Source: a virus. Taken from it: a DNA stretch of 26,381 bases. Location of the stretch: positions 1 through 26,381 of IMG/VR virus record IMGVR_UViG_3300014913_000067. One strand, given 5' to 3'. The position numbers were made by a program, and so were the translations under genes. The notes beneath the pieces are model-generated. The model ran no database searches, was not told the DNA's origin, and saw only the letters and a list, made by a program, of their open reading frames with translations. Shown piece by piece: positions 9,901-16,314 of the stretch. Each line of letters begins with the position of its first letter. Position 1 is the first letter of the stretch.

Positions 9901-10335
9901 GACGTTGGCGCCTACGAAAACCGCGGGGAAGCTGCGGACGTTGCGCCAGACCCGGAGCCCGGAAGTAGCAACATAACGAGCGTAACAGGTGAGATGTCAG
10001 ACGGCGAGTCGGTCATCATAGCTGGCGTCGGCTTCGGTAGTAAGGGCACCGCGGCGCCGCATTCATACGATAGCTTCCAGGGCGGCGCAACACTCAAGCA
10101 ACACGTATCAGAAATGTACTTCGATACGACACGGGCGCGCGTTGAGGTGGGCGACGCGACGGTTTTCGAAGATTGTACACACCGGGAGATACAGTTACCA
10201 ACGTCCTGGACGGACGCGCAAATAACGTTTGATACAAATCTTGGGACCTTTGCCGATGCTGAAACGGCGTATGTGTTCGTGGTGAATTCCGGTGGAGACG
10301 TTACCGACGGGTACGAAATCACGATAGGAGAATAA
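6988..10335 (+). CDS. Duplicated right-handed beta-helix protein (depolymerase-like) with hydrophobic N-terminus and Ig-like C-terminus
   Basis: A 1115-residue protein. Residues 1-24 (MRAFLSVCVVVCLVVCGVAM) form a signal-peptide-like hydrophobic segment, unusual for a phage spike. Two homologous modules follow: about 35-512 and 516-985. Matching landmarks are W54/W535 with FSD-x-x-x-YYFDP, PGDVCVL/PGDLCVL, DVRFD, the NH-x-DL-x-Q motif at H317-D319 and H787-D789, and an IGAYE / VGAYE ending. Each module reads as a right-handed parallel beta-helix with many NN turns, like polysaccharide lyases. The last ~110 residues (ITSVTGEMSDGESVIIAGVGFGSKG and onward) look like an IPT/TIG Ig-like domain found in phage tail proteins. 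Probable role: binding or cleaving surface polysaccharide, either on the virion or exported. Catalytic residues are not identified. Confidence 0.8.
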   Translation: MRAFLSVCVVVCLVVCGVAMVALGNGGSYGTPGYTPHDVNLATLGQDITPGEFWTPDVDFSDGTKYYFDPSAAPGGDGSIGDPFQAFGAAVDAGGIISQYHYNGSVLSAGVVQPGDVCVLREGNHGWIFLKFYWATVQELYYGIVAMPGEDVRFDAFELRRGSYWYLEGLRSSERPRHEWARANLTAADSLDNYDGAPSLIIARDDTTGSGDVRHFIVKDCLLRSVAPAVAATWDSAGWNRGSVNGIRVDDSFNIHLQGNTLECVNYAFDLPRNEDVTLINNHVRYLNGDGAKCGTATDYEITQNTFRDWRVTNNNHVDLLQFFYESFRTSVTRNYIVSNTDITEPLAGSMNGVLYSSGPSNDAEVSNNVIIAGDWGGIKIMDGDGSTIRNNTVVPIYSNGAEPDWGGAPLISFDTSSGGTTTDCTAVDNICTQVSVVAGATKSGNLEYTDWDMTPAGFVSWAPDVGPVGFDLRLTPTSPARNVGTDRAPPTVDANGATRPRETYADIGAYEYTPPREQIDAAAVGADLKAGRNWNPDIDFSDADVYYFDPEATAKGDGSLGAPFRSLSVEADSDSTIEKRDYATNAVTNAVNGPVVGPGDLCVLLGGNHEDISFSNYFNRDWVGVTPMPGHDVRFDSLQLYRGHYFYFEGLKSTRRYRSAWPTPGTGYDDAPTFVGVYGHSTYDAHHVVIKDFDIASTADWSGWSVSDWADRAPNGLKSQYMRKLFVQDNTFYGVNFGVHNIDSAITEVVGNRIDGICADGMITEADTLSISQNYLANFFDVSTNHNDLIQGYTSSGLTEISVDRNYIIRRVATDDDELGDLNGINFTGGPWERVYLTNNVVIAGRLYYGLQLNGAVTDCRIANNTAVPIYAYSGTHYGPRVIMDGDAIRCYALNNICRETDLSATGVTDGGNVEYGDPPPTGFVNYEVGTDPSLFNMIPISDTYIGKGVRAYAPETDYTGRYWETGPVIDVGAYENRGEAADVAPDPEPGSSNITSVTGEMSDGESVIIAGVGFGSKGTAAPHSYDSFQGGATLKQHVSEMYFDTTRARVEVGDATVFEDCTHREIQLPTSWTDAQITFDTNLGTFADAETAYVFVVNSGGDVTDGYEITIGE

Positions 10336-10336
10336 C

Positions 10337-10723
10337 ATGGCTTTCAAACCCCTAAAAGTGCTCGGGAAATTAATTCAGACGGCGGCCCCGGCAGTGCTTA
10401 CCGTTGCAGCCGGCCCGGCCGCGGGCGCTGTTGCAGCTTCGGTCCTCGGCGGTACTGCCCTCGTGAAAAAGGCCGGCCACATGGCCGAAGACCGGGGCCT
10501 TGGCCGGCCACATAAGATAGCGGCGCCCATGGCGGCCGTGGGGCTCCCGCAAGTGCTGGGCATGATCATGCCGCAGTCCTCGCCTATGGCCGCCGCGGGG
10601 GCGCAAATAACGGCGCTTCTGGAGTCGTTAGGCGTCCACGGCATGCCGCCCATGCTCGTGGTGGGCCTCCTGTTGTGGGTCTCCCACCAGTTCGGAAATA
10701 ATGTTGAAAAATCCGGGGGGTAA
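10337..10723 (+). CDS. Small hydrophobic membrane protein of the lysis region
   Basis: A 128-residue protein with AGGAG just before ATG 10337, one base after the beta-helix stop. It has an Ala/Val-rich hydrophobic segment at about residues 15-44, a second weakly hydrophobic one at about 63-80, and a third at 103-116 (PMLVVGLLLWVSHQF). Charges lie mainly at 46-60. Family is not recognised. Sitting directly upstream of an HP1-type holin, it could be a second holin, an antiholin, or another membrane-acting lysis factor. No spanin lipobox is visible. Confidence 0.65.
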   Translation: MAFKPLKVLGKLIQTAAPAVLTVAAGPAAGAVAASVLGGTALVKKAGHMAEDRGLGRPHKIAAPMAAVGLPQVLGMIMPQSSPMAAAGAQITALLESLGVHGMPPMLVVGLLLWVSHQFGNNVEKSGG

Positions 10724-10738
10724 TGTACCCTCCAGTTT

Positions 10739-10843
10739 ATGTGGGATCTGATCAACAGCATGGACGGCGCCCTGGGTCTCGCAGTGGTCGTGGCGTCCGT
10801 CCTGCGTCATTATCTTAAGTCCCGATGGGGTGACGATGAATAG
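10739..10843 (+). CDS. Putative 34-residue single-span membrane peptide
   Basis: A very short frame starting at ATG 10739, stop TAG at 10841-10843. The peptide begins MWDLINSMDGALG, has one possible membrane span (ALGLAVVVASVL, residues 11-22), then a basic stretch and an acidic end (GDDE). It overlaps the holin start by 8 bp and lies 15 bp after the previous gene, filling the only gap in the cassette. There is no clear ribosome binding site; GGGGGG at 10715-10720 is too far away unless translation is re-initiated. Topology and context support it, but the length makes it uncertain. Confidence 0.45.
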   Translation: MWDLINSMDGALGLAVVVASVLRHYLKSRWGDDE

Positions 10844-11060
10844 ACTAGCGAATACTAAAGTAAGCGCAACGGTGAGTGCGGCAACGACAGGGACGGGGCT
10901 AGCAGACTGGCTTAATTGGATTCCGGACGATATAGGGAAGCTCGCAACGGCGGTAGGTATTTTATTATCTTTAGTGCTGGTCGGCACGACGTTATTTAGG
11001 GCTCGGATGGACTATCAAAAACACCGTGCCGAACTGAAGAAACTTGAAGCCGACGAATAG
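10836..11060 (+). CDS. HP1-family phage holin
   Basis: ATG 10836 is preferred over GTG 10830, as GGGGTG lies just upstream of it. The 74-residue product has DWLNWIPDDIGKLATAVGILLSLVLVGTTLF, typical of the Phage_holin_2_3 (HP1) group: a short polar N-terminus, one strong membrane span (about residues 37-52), then a basic, coiled-coil-like tail (RARMDYQKHRAELKKLEADE). Holins make the inner-membrane holes through which the GH108 endolysin at 5812 reaches the wall. It is the last gene of the late operon; the next gene is convergent with only two bases between stops. Confidence 0.8.
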   Translation: MNRLANTKVSATVSAATTGTGLADWLNWIPDDIGKLATAVGILLSLVLVGTTLFRARMDYQKHRAELKKLEADE

Positions 11061-11062
11061 TG

Positions 11063-11302
11063 TTACCGGTAAATCTTTCTTTCAGTTTTCCCCTCTTCGA
11101 CGGCCCTTGGTAATTCGGGGGTGTCGTCCACATAACAGCAACTTTCCGCTGACGATTTAAGCCGGTGCCGCATACCGCAGATTCCGCATTTGTATTTACT
11201 TGGTTCGGATCCGAATTCCCGGGCTACACTGGCCGGCGCGCGGCCTTCTTTGACCGCACGTCTAAGCTTCCAGCGGTACACGGCGGCGTTAAGGTCGACC
11301 AC
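11063..11302 (-). CDS. Small Cys-rich (zinc-ribbon-like) protein, end of minus replication operon
   Basis: A 79-residue protein with GTG start at 11302-11300, overlapping the upstream stop as TAGTG. Residues 39-56 (CGICGMRHRLKSSAESCC) give a C-x2-C ... CC pattern that could bind zinc, like the one-finger patterns common in small phage proteins. The N-terminal 30 residues are basic and helical. No function is assigned. It is the last gene of the operon and faces the holin gene end to end. Confidence 0.65.
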   Translation of the reverse strand: MVDLNAAVYRWKLRRAVKEGRAPASVAREFGSEPSKYKCGICGMRHRLKSSAESCCYVDDTPELPRAVEEGKTERKIYR

Positions 11303-11610
11303 TACCGCTCTCCCGAGTCAGTAAACCAGAGTGACGCTAAGTACGCGACGGACCTTACGCGGACATCGTGAGACACCCGAAAGGTCGCCATAATACGGCG
11401 GAGGTGATCAACGGCGTGATCGTGGCGGACACCCGGCCGGCAGCACAACCTTGCCGAAGGTATGCCGTCGTACGACCACCGGGACGCGGCCCGAACCCAA
11501 TGGTTTCGGCCGTCGTTAAACTCAAAAGAAATGCTTCGGCCCGGGGGCAGTAAATCTTTTAACGCGGGGGGCGCCGCACCGTTGGCGTCAAAATTACGGG
11601 GGGTCCTCAT
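11302..11610 (-). CDS. Hypothetical 102-residue basic protein
   Basis: Not recognised. The start ATG (11610-11608) overlaps the stop of the upstream gene as ATGA, and its own stop overlaps the next start, so it fits a tightly coupled series. The protein is Arg-rich, with FEFNDGRNHWVRAASRW near the middle. No clear domain. Arg-rich composition also fits a spurious frame, but the two-sided overlap favours a real gene. Confidence 0.55.
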   Translation of the reverse strand: MRTPRNFDANGAAPPALKDLLPPGRSISFEFNDGRNHWVRAASRWSYDGIPSARLCCRPGVRHDHAVDHLRRIMATFRVSHDVRVRSVAYLASLWFTDSGER

Positions 11611-12185
11611 CGGCTACCTTTCTGTTTTAGCGTGGCCAAAAAGCTGTGACGATCGCAACGATTGCCACAAAGGACCGCCACTATTTCGTCTTCGGCGTCG
11701 TAAAATACCGCAGCCGGTATTTCTTTCCCGAGCACAATAGACGCTTCAATCCGGGCGATTTGAGCGCGCCCGCCGTCGTCTACAAGAGCGTAAATCGCTG
11801 ACAGTAGCTGGTTGCTGAAATGATAGCGGCCGCCGCGCGCGTCCGTAAGTATCCGCACGCAGGCCGATACGTTACGGGCGCCCCATGGAAAGTGCATTTC
11901 GTCGGTAATGGTGATCGGGCCGCCTTTAGCGGCCGCTGCGCTATCACGAAGTTCTTTCAACGTGTCTGTTTTATCAACTAGTTCGAGGGGCCCCTGGTTG
12001 GAAGTGCTGAACCGGCCCGGCTCGTTTGGGGTAAGCCAACGGTACGCGGGCGGGAGTTCATCGGCTTCAAGGCGAACAATAAACGCGCCCGGCCCGGCCC
12101 AAAGCGCGCCACTTTCGTTCAGGTGGATATAAGCCCTTTGGTCTTTCGGTACGATTAGTCTTAAATGTCTTGCTTTATACGCCAT
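11607..12185 (-). CDS. Hypothetical 192-residue protein
   Basis: Not recognised. ATG at 12185-12183 is preceded by AAAGGA about 8 bases upstream. The N-terminal half is beta-rich (LRLIVPKDQRAYIHL, GAFIVRLEADELPPAYRWL); the second half is helical, then ends with EDEIVAVLCGNRCDRHSFLATLKQ. No catalytic motif stands out. It is the first gene after the internal promoter at 12233-12261, so this gene and the two below it may be expressed separately from the polymerase. Confidence 0.7.
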   Translation of the reverse strand: MAYKARHLRLIVPKDQRAYIHLNESGALWAGPGAFIVRLEADELPPAYRWLTPNEPGRFSTSNQGPLELVDKTDTLKELRDSAAAAKGGPITITDEMHFPWGARNVSACVRILTDARGGRYHFSNQLLSAIYALVDDGGRAQIARIEASIVLGKEIPAAVFYDAEDEIVAVLCGNRCDRHSFLATLKQKGSR

Positions 12186-12206
12186 GGGCGGCGGTCCTTT
12201 CGTTTA

Positions 12207-12250
12207 GGGGTTATCCATTACTGACAGAACGAACAATAGCGGATAACCCC
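12207..12250. repeat. Perfect 10-bp inverted repeat around an internal promoter (putative operator)
   Basis: GGGGTTATCC at 12207-12216 and GGATAACCCC at 12241-12250 are exact reverse complements, separated by 24 bp. One arm lies in the spacer between -35 and -10 of the minus promoter, the other just downstream of the predicted transcription start. This is a typical position for a two-site repressor. A terminator is less likely: the loop is long and no T-tract follows. Confidence 0.55.
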
Positions 12251-12261
12251 GGCGGTGTCAA
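12233..12261 (-). promoter_or_regulatory. Internal sigma70-like promoter of the minus operon
   Basis: On the minus strand, TTGACA (12261-12256) is followed after 17 bp by TATTGT (12238-12233). The -35 box matches consensus fully and the -10 box at four of six positions. It would drive the 192-residue gene and the two after it. The -35 box overlaps the stop of the upstream gene. The same -10 hexamer and the same spacing occur at the promoter at 18233-18261. Confidence 0.6.
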
Positions 12262-12575
12262 CCCCCTAACGTGGCCTCTTCTTCGGTTGCACCGATATTC
12301 ACAAGGGTGTCAACGATCTGGTGTTCAAGCCTCGCCGTGGGATATAAAAACAAGCCGTCAACAGTATCATGCGTGGTCAGAAACTCCCGATAGCTTGATA
12401 GGGGCGCTAATATCAGGGCCGCCCGGTCGCCGGCCTCCCGGAACAATTCCTGTTGCATCAAAAGAAACGGAATTAAGACATTGTGCAACTGGACTGGCTC
12501 CTGCCACGCAGTCGTAAGTACCGTTTGCTTGTACCCTTCGATAGCTTGCGTTACGGGATTTGTGATCTTCCTCAT
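12258..12575 (-). CDS. Hypothetical 105-residue helical protein
   Basis: Not recognised. ATG at 12575-12573 chosen because AGGAG lies 8 bases upstream; an ATG at 12599 is in frame but has no such site. The protein is mainly helical (NPVTQAIEGYKQTVLTTAW, VLIPFLLMQQELFREAGDRAALIL) with no Cys and no membrane span. It lies 63 bp after the polymerase gene, and its stop overlaps the -35 box of the internal promoter. Confidence 0.7.
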   Translation of the reverse strand: MRKITNPVTQAIEGYKQTVLTTAWQEPVQLHNVLIPFLLMQQELFREAGDRAALILAPLSSYREFLTTHDTVDGLFLYPTARLEHQIVDTLVNIGATEEEATLGG

Positions 12576-12638
12576 GTTAGTTACTCCTCGGTTAATCACG
12601 CGGGGGTATCACTTCGAGGCCGGCCCCGCACCAATGCC

Positions 12639-14834
12639 TCAATCTTTGCGGTACCTACGACCGCGCCAGCCACCGCCAGCACGAATCGGGTAGTCCTTCG
12701 CCCAATCCGGCAGACGGCACATAATGTCTTCGTATTCCTCGATCGAGCCAAAGCCGGTTAAAACTTCGCTGACGGGCTCATCGTGTACGTGGATAACGAT
12801 CGGATAGCCGGCCGCTTCGAGTTGCGGCATCGCGTGCGCCAGGATATCACGGGCGGTCGCTTGCGTAACGTTTTCTGCAAGCTTCCCACCGTAGGTGTCA
12901 AAACGGATCCAGCCTTTAGGGCCTTTCGTGTGGTCCGTATTCCAGCCCATAAACGTAATTTTTTCAACCGGGCGGCCGTACCGATCTGCCCCCGGGATAA
13001 GACGCGGCGTGTGATAACTCAGAAGCCGTCCGCTCGGAAGCCGACAGTATAAAACGTCTCCGCTTACGCCGTACGTTATGTCTCGGTACGAAAAACAATG
13101 ACCGGGGTTTTTAATAGCGTCAGTAGCGGCATCCCGTAACCCGTACCAAAATTTTACGATCATTGGAGACGCCTCACGCCAACGCCGGACGGCCGCGAGA
13201 ATTTTCGCGTCGTCGCCTATGTGTTTATCCGCACCGAAAGCGCGCCAGGCACCAACGGAACCTTGATAACCGCTGGCGAGTTCGGCCACTTTTCCGACCT
13301 TTTTTCTCATCGGGTGATGCTCGCCCGTTTCGGCTTTATGCTTCACAAAATCATCAAAAGGTACCCCGGTTATTTTCGCAGCGGACATTTCGTAAATCAT
13401 TCCGTGCGTGCGGAATACTTCTAGCCGCCACTCCTCGCCGGCCAGGTACGCCAGTACCACGGCTTCAATAGCGGAGTAATCCGAACTTATTAACTCATGG
13501 CCTGGCGCGGCGCAAAGGAGACCCCGTATACACCCGGAAACGGCCGCTACCGGGTCGCCGAAATAATATTCAACACAGTCCACGTTACCGGAGCTCGTTA
13601 CGTGTAACACGTCTTCCACGGCTTCGAGGCCCCATTCTACCGGGGCACTCGTGCCGGCGGACCCACACCAAGGGCACACGATCCATTTACGGGCGTGGTG
13701 GCGCCCACACCGGCAGCGGCTTACCGCGGGTCCGCTGTTCGGTAGGTTCTGGGGCTGTACGCCCCGGCCGGCCCAACGCCCCGTCCGCTCGGCGCCATGG
13801 TACATAAACAGCCCCCGAAGGCGACCGTCTCCACTCATACGGCGGGCCATAGCTTTGAGCTTTAGGACGCTCGCAGCGCCGAGGCTTGCCCGGATCTCAA
13901 GTACCCGGCGAACATCGGGGGGTAAATCGCCGGAAAGTAGACCGGCTACCGCGTCCGCGTCTAAGGTGTCCGTCTGGACCCCCCGCGCAGCGATCCAGGT
14001 CTTAATACTCGGTAGTTGTGTGGGGGCCATAACGGCGCCACCGGTAAGCCCGGGCAACTCCGAAACCGCCCGGGCGGTAGCTTGGCTTACGATCTTCTGA
14101 CAGTCGCGTAGGCTTCTTACGTCAACGCCTACGCCTTTATCATTTATCCGCTGGTCTTGCTTCCAGAGCGTGAGCTCTACCGGGTTTAGGTCCGGTGTCA
14201 GGGCCGACACTGCGGCCTCGGCTTTAATATCGCCGAGACAGTAAGCGTATAGTTTCGCCGCGTCTTCGGGGTCGTCCTCCGGACGTATTCGCCGAGCGGG
14301 GTTTTTCTTTGTCGGGTTTCGGGGCTTGCAGAATTTAGTTATCAGACGCCGGCCTTCGGTCATCTTTTGGTCTTCGGTCCCGAGAACTTTTGCAGCGTTG
14401 CCGAGGGCGCCGGGCAGTGCGTGCGCCCGGGCTTTAGCCATCGCGCAACGTAATTGCTCAAGCGGCAAGACCGGCCAGCCCATACGGGCGTTACAAACGT
14501 TTTTCCAGATCAGATATTCAAAGCCGCTGTTAAACGCTTCGATCAGGCCCCCGACGGCGATATGCGCGAAAAGGTCCACAGGTAACGGCCGGCCGGGTGC
14601 CCACAGGTGCGCCCCGCGGCTTGTTTTCAGATCATACGCGAGGCAGAGCACCTCTGTAGACGGGTGCTCCGAGTAAACCGCGGCCCCGACAGCACCAAGG
14701 CCGTGGGGTGGTGACGATACGATAGACAGCCATTTGTTTGTAGCCTCGTCGAAAACATACCCGGCTTCACTGTACGTCTCGAAATCCATTTCCGGGAGCT
14801 CGGTCGAGTAGCCGCAGCCTGCGGGGCGTCTCAC
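12639..14834 (-). CDS. Family A DNA polymerase with 3'-5' exonuclease domain
   Basis: A 731-residue replicative polymerase. GTG start at 14834-14832 overlaps the upstream stop as GTGA. Exonuclease motifs: D17-x-E19 (MDFETYS), N102...E106 (EAFNSGFE) and Y198-x3-D202. Polymerase motifs: motif A SDYSAIE (D452, E457), motif B R510...K515...Y523, motif C HVHDE (D685). All catalytic residues appear present, so proofreading and synthesis should both work. Between the palm start (RWAGRGVQPQNLP, ~353-365) and motif A there is a Cys4 cluster, C374-x-C376 and C387-x2-C390, a probable zinc ribbon found in this phage subgroup. It lies with an ssDNA-binding-like protein and a nuclease in one operon. Confidence 0.95.
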   Translation of the reverse strand: MRRPAGCGYSTELPEMDFETYSEAGYVFDEATNKWLSIVSSPPHGLGAVGAAVYSEHPSTEVLCLAYDLKTSRGAHLWAPGRPLPVDLFAHIAVGGLIEAFNSGFEYLIWKNVCNARMGWPVLPLEQLRCAMAKARAHALPGALGNAAKVLGTEDQKMTEGRRLITKFCKPRNPTKKNPARRIRPEDDPEDAAKLYAYCLGDIKAEAAVSALTPDLNPVELTLWKQDQRINDKGVGVDVRSLRDCQKIVSQATARAVSELPGLTGGAVMAPTQLPSIKTWIAARGVQTDTLDADAVAGLLSGDLPPDVRRVLEIRASLGAASVLKLKAMARRMSGDGRLRGLFMYHGAERTGRWAGRGVQPQNLPNSGPAVSRCRCGRHHARKWIVCPWCGSAGTSAPVEWGLEAVEDVLHVTSSGNVDCVEYYFGDPVAAVSGCIRGLLCAAPGHELISSDYSAIEAVVLAYLAGEEWRLEVFRTHGMIYEMSAAKITGVPFDDFVKHKAETGEHHPMRKKVGKVAELASGYQGSVGAWRAFGADKHIGDDAKILAAVRRWREASPMIVKFWYGLRDAATDAIKNPGHCFSYRDITYGVSGDVLYCRLPSGRLLSYHTPRLIPGADRYGRPVEKITFMGWNTDHTKGPKGWIRFDTYGGKLAENVTQATARDILAHAMPQLEAAGYPIVIHVHDEPVSEVLTGFGSIEEYEDIMCRLPDWAKDYPIRAGGGWRGRRYRKD

Positions 14835-15355
14835 AACCCTAACGCTTTATTAAGCGCCTCAGTTGAGACGGCGGGTAACTGCGGGGCCGTTTCGGTCGGT
14901 ACGTACGGGGAGGCTTCCGGCCACACCTCAAGTAATTTTTTGACGGTCGTTACGCTATGTAATACCGCCCGGATCTCCCGCCGCGTTTCGTCCTCGGTGT
15001 CGCCTAAGGCACGACGCGCTTGCGTCAAAGCGTTAAACTTACGCCATTGAGGCGTGTCCTTGGCGTACTCCTGCGCGCGGTGGGCGTCGATCGCGGCGAA
15101 TCGCCGGGCGGTGGTCATACGTAAGTGGACGCGCATTAACCCGGTAAAATGCGTGGGCACTCTATCCGTTGTGGCTAGAAAACCTTCGGGTAAACTATCC
15201 ATTAGTTCGCGTGTTTTCGGTGGGTGTGCGTGACGATATATTTCGTCCGCGAAATTCTCAAAACGACGCGTTAGTTTTTTTCGCTTCGGCCCGAACTGTT
15301 TTTCTATCAGGGCGTTTTCAATCTGTTTACGTAATTCTTTGTTGAGTCTCATCAT
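14831..15355 (-). CDS. Nmad5-like protein (nucleotide modification-associated domain), tentative
   Basis: A 174-residue protein starting MMRLNKELRKQIENALIEK, followed by a basic helical segment (FGPKRKKLTRRFENFADEIYRHAH) and SLPEGFLATTDRVPTHF. This layout (RL-x-K/N-x-x-R start, long helix, LPEGWL/F-like turn) resembles the Nmad5 family seen in phage genomes, for which a link to modified nucleotides was proposed from gene context. The match is from memory of the family's look, so keep it tentative. Start could be either of two adjacent ATG codons (15355 or 15352). No base-modifying enzyme is seen in the window. Confidence 0.5.
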   Translation of the reverse strand: MMRLNKELRKQIENALIEKQFGPKRKKLTRRFENFADEIYRHAHPPKTRELMDSLPEGFLATTDRVPTHFTGLMRVHLRMTTARRFAAIDAHRAQEYAKDTPQWRKFNALTQARRALGDTEDETRREIRAVLHSVTTVKKLLEVWPEASPYVPTETAPQLPAVSTEALNKALGL

Positions 15356-15384
15356 TCCGTGAGCCTTCCGTCTAGAGTTCTTGC

Positions 15385-15417
15385 CGGGGCCCCGAACGCT
15401 TGAAGTCCAGGGCCCCG
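15385..15417 (-). other. GC-rich hairpin between ssDNA-binding and Nmad5-like genes
   Basis: CGGGGCCC at 15385-15392 pairs with GGGCCCCG at 15410-15417 around a 17-base loop, in the 71-bp gap between two minus-strand genes. No T-tract follows on the minus strand, so it is not a standard terminator. It may be an mRNA processing or stability element that sets the high ratio of ssDNA-binding protein to downstream products. Function is inference. Confidence 0.4.
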
Positions 15418-15426
15418 CTGTGTGGG

Positions 15427-16314
15427 TTACGCCGTCGGGAGAGCTTGGATCTGCTCTGGGGTGAAACCCGCGTCCCGTAGTCGTGCGGCGGTGTACGGAT
15501 TACCGTCTGACGCGATATATTGCACCTCAACCACTGCCGGCGGGGCTGCAGCTACCGGGGGCGCGAGCGCTGCCGGCGGGGCTGCAGCTACGCCAGGCGG
15601 TTGCAGGAAGTCCGGGGCGGGCGTAACGCCGGGCAACGCGGCCGGTGCTGCGGTGGGCATCGGGGCGCCGGCGGGCGGCGTCAAACTGCAGCCCTGCGGG
15701 AGTGCGCCGACGGGGGCCGCACCGAAAGCGCTTTCCGCGTTGGGGCCCGTAACGGTACGGTCACCGTACCCGATAAACTGGATCATGGAGTGGTTGAGGT
15801 AAACACCCGGGTTTTGCTGGGACCCGTTCGCAGCAACGGTCCCAGCGATCCGGATATAATGGCCGCAGTCAACGTTCGCGGCGTCGTACTCAACAAAGGA
15901 CCCGGCCTCCTCTTTGTAGCATTTCGAGGCGAAGCCCGAAGAGAAACACAGGACCCAATGGCCCGGGAAGCCTTCCTTGTCGCAGGGACGCGCGCCCTTG
16001 GTGTTCGGTACCTGGCTATCGCCGTCGATAACCTTAAACGCGAATTTCGGGGCGGCCAGCTCTCCGGCCGCGTTAAATAACGTCGGGAAGCCGTCCCGGG
16101 CGGCTTGGTGGATTTGCGCCCACAATGCGGCGTACCCGGGGTCACTTTTCGGGATCGCGAGACCCATAAAATACTCAACCCGGGCCTGGCCCTCGTTCGG
16201 ACCGTGTTTGATCCGCAGCGGGTTGCCGTCCGCGTCTTTCGTTTGCGGTTCGCTGAGGCTGCCCATTACAAGGCGGCCGACAGGCGTAACGATCTGCGTA
16301 GCTGGTGTAGTCAT
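15427..16314 (-). CDS. Single-stranded DNA-binding-like protein (DUF2815/gp2.5-type) with Ala/Pro linker
   Basis: A 295-residue protein; ATG overlaps the stop of the nuclease gene as ATGA. Residues 1-200 look like the phage ssDNA-binding family: VTPVGRLVMGSLSEPQ, GLAIPKSDPGYAALWAQIHQAARDGFP, FAFKVIDGDS, PGHWVLCFSSGFASKC, then DCGHYIRIAGTVAANG and QNPGVYLNHSMIQFIGYG. Residues about 205-262 are an Ala/Pro-rich linker, and the last ~33 (YIASDGNPYTAARLRDAGFTPEQIQALPTA) form a small helical unit. T7 gp2.5-type proteins usually end in an acidic tail that recruits polymerase; none is seen here. Next to a family A polymerase and a nuclease, the role in replication and recombination is likely. Confidence 0.75.
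   Translation of the reverse strand: MTTPATQIVTPVGRLVMGSLSEPQTKDADGNPLRIKHGPNEGQARVEYFMGLAIPKSDPGYAALWAQIHQAARDGFPTLFNAAGELAAPKFAFKVIDGDSQVPNTKGARPCDKEGFPGHWVLCFSSGFASKCYKEEAGSFVEYDAANVDCGHYIRIAGTVAANGSQQNPGVYLNHSMIQFIGYGDRTVTGPNAESAFGAAPVGALPQGCSLTPPAGAPMPTAAPAALPGVTPAPDFLQPPGVAAAPPAALAPPVAAAPPAVVEVQYIASDGNPYTAARLRDAGFTPEQIQALPTA
15534..15591 (-). repeat. Two direct copies of a 22-bp unit in the Ala/Pro linker of the ssDNA-binding-like gene
   Basis: A 22-bp sequence beginning CTGCCGGCGG occurs exactly at 15534-15555 and again at 15570-15591 (period 36 bp, a whole number of codons). It codes for the Ala/Pro/Val repeat of the linker. Identity at DNA level suggests a recent in-frame duplication that changed linker length. 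Confidence 0.8.

Noticed and set aside
10723-10818. A 31-residue frame starting TAATG at the end of the 128-residue membrane protein gene, overlapping the 34-residue peptide in another frame (Rz/Rz1-like nesting).
   Set aside because: The product is Arg/Ser/Pro-rich with no lipobox or membrane span, so it does not look like an Rz1-type lipoprotein; the other frame has a sensible membrane topology.
11061-11085. TTACCGGTAA palindrome followed by a T-rich stretch between convergent operons as a terminator.
   Set aside because: The stem is five base pairs without a loop and the T-run is interrupted; too weak to call.
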